From assembly GCF_009193265.1 (NCBI RefSeq), contig NZ_VZZZ01000003.1, positions 310,001 to 374,000 of the forward strand: DNA of 64,000 nt, in the 5' to 3' direction. The notes under the pieces are model-generated. The model was not told the origin of the DNA. It ran no database searches and saw only the letters and a program-made list of their open reading frames with translations. Positions within the stretch are counted from its first letter, which is position 1. Every line of letters begins with the position of its first letter. This document shows positions 58,832-64,000 of this stretch, in pieces. Origin of the DNA: Marinobacter changyiensis (GTDB lineage: Bacteria > Pseudomonadota > Gammaproteobacteria > Pseudomonadales > Oleiphilaceae). Position numbers and translations under genes: made by a program.

Positions 58832-61285
58832 TCAGGGTGCAATCCAGTGATCTTCCTCACGTCGAATCCAGAACGGCGTCTTTGACCGCCACTCCTCGAC
58901 CGAAACTTCCGCCCCCTCCAGCCTGAAAACCAGGGCGCCCGAATAAGCCGTATTGAGCTGCCGCGTCCCGGCGGCCCTGAAGCGAGCGATGACATTCTCG
59001 TGGGGATGCCCATACCGGTGTCGGTAGCCTGCGCTATAAACCACGTCATCAGCAGCCAAGGCCTCAATCCAGGCCTGCCCGGACGATGTATTACTGCCAT
59101 GATGGGAGGCGACCAGGATTCGATATTCAGCATCGTATCGTCCGACCTGCCGGATATAGCGTTGTTCAACATTCCGGGAAATATCGCCTGGCAAGAGGAT
59201 CTCCGTTGCACCATAGCGGATAGCCACCACACAGGACGCATCGTTACTGTCAGCAGCGGCGATTGCAGACGACGCTTGCCATAAGTGAACTTTCGCTTCG
59301 CCCACCAGGAGCGATTTTCCGGACTCGCAGGGGGTGATGTCGGGAAGCACCGCACCCGGTTGGTCTGTCAGCAACCGCTCAGGCTGCCCGGACAGAATTC
59401 GGGTCACGGTGATATTCTCAAACAGCTCCTCAAGGCCACCGGCATGGTCCGTATCGCCATGACTTATCACCAGCGTGTCGATTTTGCGCACCCCGAGGTA
59501 AGCAAGGTTTGGCAACACCACGCTGTTAACTGCGGAAAAGCCGGAGGGAGTTTCCGGTCCGGTATCGTAAAGCAGCACCTGATCCTGATGACGAAACAGC
59601 GCCGACAGCCCCTGCCCGACATCCCAAACCCAGAGTTCAGGGTTCTCGACCCAGGGGTTTGTGACCTCGACATGGTCAAGATCGCTACTTTCAGGATCGT
59701 TACTGCCGAGATTGATACTACCAGGATTGATACTACCAAGATTGAGAGAAGTGCCAAGCCAACCCGCCAATAATGCCACGGCCAGCAGGCGCAACCGCGG
59801 TATCGGAAACAATAATGACACCAGCACCAGTGCCGCAGCGGCCAACGCTAGACCGAACGAGGCTGCCAGAGTCGGCGCAGGCAAGCTGCCAATCAGTTCA
59901 AGAAACCACCAGAGAATACCGAGCACCCCGTCAAAAACCTGGCCGACGAAGGATGATGTCTCCGGCAGCAGTGCGATCAGAAAGGCACCGATCATCAACA
60001 CCGGCATGACTACCAGAGAAACCCAGGGAATGGCTATCAGATTGGCAAGCCAACCCACCGCTGCTGGCGACTGGCCCATTATCGCCAGTATCGGCCACAG
60101 CCCCGCAAACACCCCACACTGGGCCAGCACTAACGCAATGACCGGAGAGGGTGGCGAAACCCGACCGGAGAACACCAGAATCAGTATTGCCACTGCGCCG
60201 AATGACAACCAGAAACCCCGGTCAAGGGGCGCAAACGGGTCGAGTAACAGAACAGCAAAGGCGGCTAACAGCCAGGCTGCCCACGGTCCCGTTCGCCCGG
60301 CCCGGAAAACCAGCCAGCCTGCTATGACAACCATCATCAGGGCACGCCGGGTAGGAACGGTGAAGCCCGCTGCAAGGGCATAAGCGGAACTCCCGGCGAT
60401 GACCAGGCCGAAGGCGATGGCTCTGCTGCGGGACGGTGTCAACCAATGCTGAGGCAAACGCACCAGTACCTGGCTCGCCAGCATACCAAGCCCCACCGCA
60501 ATCAAACCGATATGTAAGCCGGAGATCGCCACCAGATGAATCGTGCCGGTATCCTGGAGTACCTGCCAGTGGGCGGGGGTCATCTGGCCGCGCTGACCGA
60601 TGAGTAACGCTTCGGCAAGCGGATAATAGGTTATATGGCCGAGTCTTGACTCCAACCCCGCTGCCATGGCGTTTCGCCATTGATGATACTGGCAGACGAG
60701 ATAGCAGGGCTCTCGTTTCAGGGGTAACGCTTCGCGCAAGGTTCCGGTTGCCCGGAAACCGTGTCGATAGAGCCAGGTTTCGTAGCGAAAACCAGCCGGA
60801 TTGACTGAGCCGTTGGCACGCTTGAGCCGAACCGTCAGGCGCAGATTAGGGGCCAACTCACGGGTAGCCTCCTGGCCATACCACGCCAGCCTCAGCTTAT
60901 CCGGCAAGGTATTTGCGTCAGACACCGAGGAGACCCAGCGACTGACACAAAAGCTGAAGCGAACGCTGTTGAATATACCCGGGGAGGGAATGTCACAGAG
61001 AAAACCTTCCACCACCAGATCCGAGCCTTCGGCACTGGCGGGAAGCGCCGACAGCATGCGATTGCTTGCGTGCCAGTTGGCCCAGGCTAAACCGAGACCA
61101 ACACACAACAGGATGACAGCGGGCGTCAAACCGGACTGTCGGGTGATTAGCAAAGCGGACATTATCAGCACCACAAAGCCGAAAATCAATTCCGGCCAAG
61201 GTAGCAGAATCCCGCTGCTATACAGTAAGATGACGCCGCAAGAAAAGGCAGCAATCCCTGCTCGCACAATTAACTCCCGGGGCAA
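58832..61285 (-). CDS. comEC: DNA internalisation competence protein ComEC/Rec2
   Basis: Inner-membrane channel for single-stranded DNA uptake. The 817 residues have an N-terminal DUF4131/OB-like part (about 40-190), the polytopic competence domain (HLVAISGLHIGLIAVGLGML in parts, about 250-500) and a C-terminal metallo-beta-lactamase-like domain with SHGDTDHAGGLEE and SHHGSNTSS. Between the last two lies an odd repeated GSIN(L/P)GS stretch. Same gene neighbourhood as in Pseudomonas (exbB on one side, DUF2062 on the other). Natural competence is possible but not shown. Confidence 0.95.
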   Translation of the reverse strand: MPRELIVRAGIAAFSCGVILLYSSGILLPWPELIFGFVVLIMSALLITRQSGLTPAVILLCVGLGLAWANWHASNRMLSALPASAEGSDLVVEGFLCDIPSPGIFNSVRFSFCVSRWVSSVSDANTLPDKLRLAWYGQEATRELAPNLRLTVRLKRANGSVNPAGFRYETWLYRHGFRATGTLREALPLKREPCYLVCQYHQWRNAMAAGLESRLGHITYYPLAEALLIGQRGQMTPAHWQVLQDTGTIHLVAISGLHIGLIAVGLGMLASQVLVRLPQHWLTPSRSRAIAFGLVIAGSSAYALAAGFTVPTRRALMMVVIAGWLVFRAGRTGPWAAWLLAAFAVLLLDPFAPLDRGFWLSFGAVAILILVFSGRVSPPSPVIALVLAQCGVFAGLWPILAIMGQSPAAVGWLANLIAIPWVSLVVMPVLMIGAFLIALLPETSSFVGQVFDGVLGILWWFLELIGSLPAPTLAASFGLALAAAALVLVSLLFPIPRLRLLAVALLAGWLGTSLNLGSINPGSINLGSNDPESSDLDHVEVTNPWVENPELWVWDVGQGLSALFRHQDQVLLYDTGPETPSGFSAVNSVVLPNLAYLGVRKIDTLVISHGDTDHAGGLEELFENITVTRILSGQPERLLTDQPGAVLPDITPCESGKSLLVGEAKVHLWQASSAIAAADSNDASCVVAIRYGATEILLPGDISRNVEQRYIRQVGRYDAEYRILVASHHGSNTSSGQAWIEALAADDVVYSAGYRHRYGHPHENVIARFRAAGTRQLNTAYSGALVFRLEGAEVSVEEWRSKTPFWIRREEDHWIAP
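59695..59745. repeat. 15-bp tandem repeat inside comEC
   Basis: About three diverged copies of a 15-base unit (GATTGATACTACCAG and variants) encode the peptide run LGSINPGSINLGSNDPES on the minus strand. The period is a multiple of three, so copy-number change would keep the frame. Confidence 0.65.
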
Positions 61286-61365
61286 TCCTTGCCCCTCGAC
61301 GAATTTTCAGGACTCAGCGCCTACAATTCAGCTGAATCACCCTTTACAACAGGCAGCCCGTCGAC

Positions 61366-61881
61366 ATGCCGAAGAAGTTCATGAAGCGATATTTGCCGAC
61401 ACCGGAAAAAGTAAGGGCGATCCGTTCACTCCACTTCCTCGGCGATATCCTGCATGAGCCGAACCTCTGGCACATCAACCGTCATTGTGTTTCCAGAGCC
61501 TTTTTTATCGGTATTTTCTGGGGCATCCTGCCGGTGCCTTTCCAAATGGTGGCTGCCGCATTCTTCGCCATCTGGTTCAACGCCAACCTGCCACTGTCCG
61601 TTGCCCTCGTCTGGATCAGTAACCCCCTGACCATGCCCCCGATATTCTACTTCAACTACAAAGTCGGAGCCTGGCTCCTGGGACGTCCGGTCATGACCTT
61701 TGAGTTTCAGGCAAACTGGTCCTGGATCAGCAACCGAATCGTTGATATCGGCATCCCGCTCTATTTCGGCTCGATCATTATCGCAACGGTAGCGGCCTGC
61801 GTAAGTTACCTGACGATTCAATACCTTTGGCGCCGAAAAGTACGTTCCGAATGGGGCCGGCGCCGGCCCCCTATTGACTGA
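61366..61881 (+). CDS. DUF2062 membrane protein
   Basis: A 171-residue protein with the DUF2062 signature: HFLGDILHEPNLWHINRHCVSRAFFIGIFWG (in parts), PFQMVAAAFFAIWFNANLPLSVALVWISNPLTMPPIFYFNYKVGAWLLG (in parts). Three membrane segments are likely. The function is unknown. It lies between comEC and lolD as in Pseudomonas, and converges on lolD with a five-base gap. Confidence 0.9.
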   Translation: MPKKFMKRYLPTPEKVRAIRSLHFLGDILHEPNLWHINRHCVSRAFFIGIFWGILPVPFQMVAAAFFAIWFNANLPLSVALVWISNPLTMPPIFYFNYKVGAWLLGRPVMTFEFQANWSWISNRIVDIGIPLYFGSIIIATVAACVSYLTIQYLWRRKVRSEWGRRRPPID

Positions 61882-61886
61882 TCGTC

Positions 61887-62603
61887 CTATCCGGCCAACT
61901 GCTCCACCAGCTTTCCCTGTTCCAGGCGAAGTACCCGACCGAGGCTTTGGGCCATACCCATATCGTGGGTGACAACCACAAAGGCAATCCCAAGCCGATC
62001 CCTCAGAGCAGCGATCATTTTGCGCACCCCCTCTCCGGTTTGTTCATCAAGGTTACCGGTAGGTTCGTCCATCAGCACGCATTGAGGTTCATTTACCAAC
62101 GCCCGGGCGATAGCGACCCGTTGCCGTTCGCCACCAGACAGCTCACCCGGCTTATGGTCCAGCCTTGCGCCCAGACCCACCTCGGACAATATGCTCTCGG
62201 CGCGTCTTGAGGCATCCCGAACCGACACACTACCCAGCACACAGGGCATCATCACGTTTTCAAGTGCCGTAAACTCGGGCAACAGGTGGTGAAACTGGTA
62301 GACAAAACCGAGGTACTGGTTGCGAAACCGGGCTCGGGCCGCTTCTGACATTCGATGGATGTCCTTACCACAAATGGCAATATGGCCCGTTGAGGGTTTA
62401 TCCAACCCGCCCAATAAATTTAACAGCGTGGTCTTACCGGCACCACTGCTACCCACAATCGCAACCGTCTCACCTGCCGCAACACTCAGAGAGATATCCG
62501 AAAATATGGTCAGCTTACCCGGCCCTTCATTATAGGTTCGGGTAATAAGGTCACACTCGATGACCGGCTGGTCCGGCGCAATGGGCTGTTCGGGATTACT
62601 CAT
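61887..62603 (-). CDS. lolD: Lipoprotein-releasing ABC transporter ATPase LolD
   Basis: Powers extraction of outer-membrane lipoproteins from the inner membrane. The 238 residues include Walker A GSSGAGKTTLLNLLGG, signature LSGGERQRVAIARAL and Walker B CVLMDEPTGNLD, and the family segment FVYQFHHLLPEFTALENVMMP (in parts). ATG 62603 overlaps the lolC stop codon by eight bases (ATGAGTAA). No lolE follows it; the next gene is on the other strand. Confidence 0.95.
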   Translation of the reverse strand: MSNPEQPIAPDQPVIECDLITRTYNEGPGKLTIFSDISLSVAAGETVAIVGSSGAGKTTLLNLLGGLDKPSTGHIAICGKDIHRMSEAARARFRNQYLGFVYQFHHLLPEFTALENVMMPCVLGSVSVRDASRRAESILSEVGLGARLDHKPGELSGGERQRVAIARALVNEPQCVLMDEPTGNLDEQTGEGVRKMIAALRDRLGIAFVVVTHDMGMAQSLGRVLRLEQGKLVEQLAG

Positions 62604-63837
62604 AACGCAGGGCCTCTGCCGGATCAACGCGGGATGCACGCCATGCCGGATAAATGGTCGCCAGCAGACTCATCGCCATGCCCGCGCCGCTGATGATGTA
62701 TACGTCTTCCCACCGCAGCTGGGAAGGCAGATAGCTGATGAAGTAAACATCGGCATTCAGGAACTGACTGCCTCGGATCGCCTCGATCCAGCCGATAATA
62801 TCGCTGATGTAGGTAGCCCCGAGCACCCCCAACGTCGTGCCGACAAGGGTGCCCAAAACACCGATCACAGCGCCCTGGACGATGAATATCCTCATGATCC
62901 GGCCGGGCGTGGCACCTATGGTCCGCAGGATGGCGATATCGGCAGTTTTATCCGTTACGACCATGACCAGCGTCGACACGATGTTGAAGGCCGCCACCGC
63001 CACAATAAACATCAGCAACAGGCCGATCATGGTTTTCTCCATCCGGATGGCCTGGAACAGATTGCCATGAGTGCGGGTCCAGTCCGACACGTAGTGCCTG
63101 CCGCCGAGATTGCGGGCCGCCTCCTCCGCCACCCGGGGCGCTTTGAACAGATCGTCCACCAACAGGCGCACGCCCTGGGCCTTGCCATTGGTGCGCATCA
63201 GTTTGGAGGCATCGTCCATGTGGACCAGCGTGTAGTTACCGTCCAATTCAGCGCCGACACTGAAAATACCTTTGACGGTGAAGCGTTTAAGCCGTGGCAG
63301 CACACCCGCCGGGGTGACGGAAGCTTCCGGCAAGACCACCGTTAACCGGTCACCAATCTGCAGACGCAAGCTGGTAGCCAGCGTTTTGCCGACAATAATA
63401 CCGAACTCGCCGGAGCGGAGATCCTCCAGCTTACCCTCGGTCATGTGGTTTTCGATGATCGACACGCTGCTTTCCTGCTCCGGCAGGATGCCATTGATAG
63501 CAACGCCCCGGACATTGCCGCCACCAGTCACCATGCCCTGGCCCTGAATAAATGGCGCAGCAGCAATGACCGAGGGATGCTCCGAGACGACATTGTCGAC
63601 CTGCTGCCAGTCGTCGAGCAGGTCATCACCCTGAATGACCGCGTGCGGTACCATACCCAGGATCCGCTGCTTGAGTTCGCGGTCAAAGCCGTTCATCACC
63701 GATAGCACGATAATCAACACAGCAATGCCCAGCATCAGCCCGATCATGGACGTCAGTGAAATAAACGATATAAAGTGATTGCGCCGTTTGGCGGCGGTAT
63801 ACCGCAAACCGACATATAACGATAATGGTTTGAACAT
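62596..63837 (-). CDS. lolC: Lipoprotein-releasing ABC transporter permease (LolC/E family)
   Basis: Membrane subunit that takes up lipoproteins. The 413 residues begin SLYVGLRYTAAKRRNHFISFISLTSMIG (in parts), have one N-terminal helix, a periplasmic domain (about 50-250) and a C-terminal FtsX-type domain of three helices, ending DPAEALRYE. It overlaps lolD. Since only one permease gene is present at the locus, the protein might form a homodimer (LolF type), or lolE lies elsewhere. Confidence 0.93.
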   Translation of the reverse strand: MFKPLSLYVGLRYTAAKRRNHFISFISLTSMIGLMLGIAVLIIVLSVMNGFDRELKQRILGMVPHAVIQGDDLLDDWQQVDNVVSEHPSVIAAAPFIQGQGMVTGGGNVRGVAINGILPEQESSVSIIENHMTEGKLEDLRSGEFGIIVGKTLATSLRLQIGDRLTVVLPEASVTPAGVLPRLKRFTVKGIFSVGAELDGNYTLVHMDDASKLMRTNGKAQGVRLLVDDLFKAPRVAEEAARNLGGRHYVSDWTRTHGNLFQAIRMEKTMIGLLLMFIVAVAAFNIVSTLVMVVTDKTADIAILRTIGATPGRIMRIFIVQGAVIGVLGTLVGTTLGVLGATYISDIIGWIEAIRGSQFLNADVYFISYLPSQLRWEDVYIISGAGMAMSLLATIYPAWRASRVDPAEALRYE

Positions 63838-63955
63838 GTGGTGGAGCCTACCGCTACCCGGTTATAGTCAACGAAAGCCTTCCCGGCGCACGATCCGCAA
63901 GGAAGCTGCTAAACTAGCGTTATCAAACAAAAAAGCACACCACACGGGGGCGCCA

Positions 63956-64000
63956 ATGGACTCAGAATCAGCTTCGGAACGGCGCGACTACTATCGCATT
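63956..64000 (+). CDS. PilZ-domain protein (first 15 codons, runs off the window)
   Basis: An ATG at 63956 opens the frame MDSESASERRDYYRI, matching the start of PilZ-type c-di-GMP-binding proteins, which carry an RRDxYR motif near the N-terminus and lie divergent from lolC in Pseudomonas. Only 15 codons are inside the window, so the call rests on the motif and position. Confidence 0.6.
   Translation, partial: MDSESASERRDYYRI

Overview
The window looks like a chromosome segment of a marine gammaproteobacterium close to Marinobacter. Housekeeping genes (aspS, tadA, guaA/guaB, leuA, proS, and the kdsB/lpxK/msbA/exbBD/comEC/DUF2062/lolD/lolC block) have gammaproteobacterial gene order. The right-hand block matches, as I remember it, the Pseudomonas order lolC-lolD-DUF2062-comEC-exbB-exbD-lpxK-Trm112-kdsB-murB. 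An intergenic inverted repeat near 2.6 kb resembles a repeat I associate with Marinobacter. The species call is an inference. No rRNA, tRNA, CRISPR array, transposase, integrase or phage gene was seen.

Layout. 1-6.8 kb: ruvC (partial), aspS, fmdB-like, fabR, a HIT protein, ugd, galE and tadA, all on the minus strand except fabR. 6.8-40.8 kb: a large accessory block between tadA and guaA, which I remember as close neighbours in related genomes. 40.9-64 kb: guaA-guaB, xseA, prpE-like, a cold-shock gene, leuA, an Lrp regulator, a thioesterase, proS, murB, then the envelope-biogenesis block ending in the first codons of a PilZ protein.

The accessory block is the interesting part. Its left third holds a kinase-like protein, a PRPP synthetase paralogue, a phosphoribosyltransferase, and an overlapping operon: beta-phosphoglucomutase-like/trehalose-phosphatase fusion, GH65 disaccharide phosphorylase, PEP synthase. 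A P-type cation ATPase follows. Its right two thirds form an alpha-glucan/trehalose module: glgX, a single-chain TreZ-TreY fusion, glgC, glgB, a TreS-maltokinase fusion, glgE and malQ. Together these can turn trehalose into maltose, maltose 1-phosphate and branched glucan (TreS, maltokinase, GlgE, GlgB), and turn glucan back into trehalose (GlgX debranching, TreY, TreZ), with MalQ resizing oligosaccharides. GlgC is present, but neither glgA nor otsA is in the window.

The block carries marks of rearrangement. There is the 5' stub of a nicotinamidase gene overlapping the kinase-like gene, a frameshifted and internally deleted cyclic-glucan-synthase-like pseudogene, and a diverged second copy of the phosphoribosyltransferase promoter plus first codons upstream of an alpha/beta hydrolase gene.
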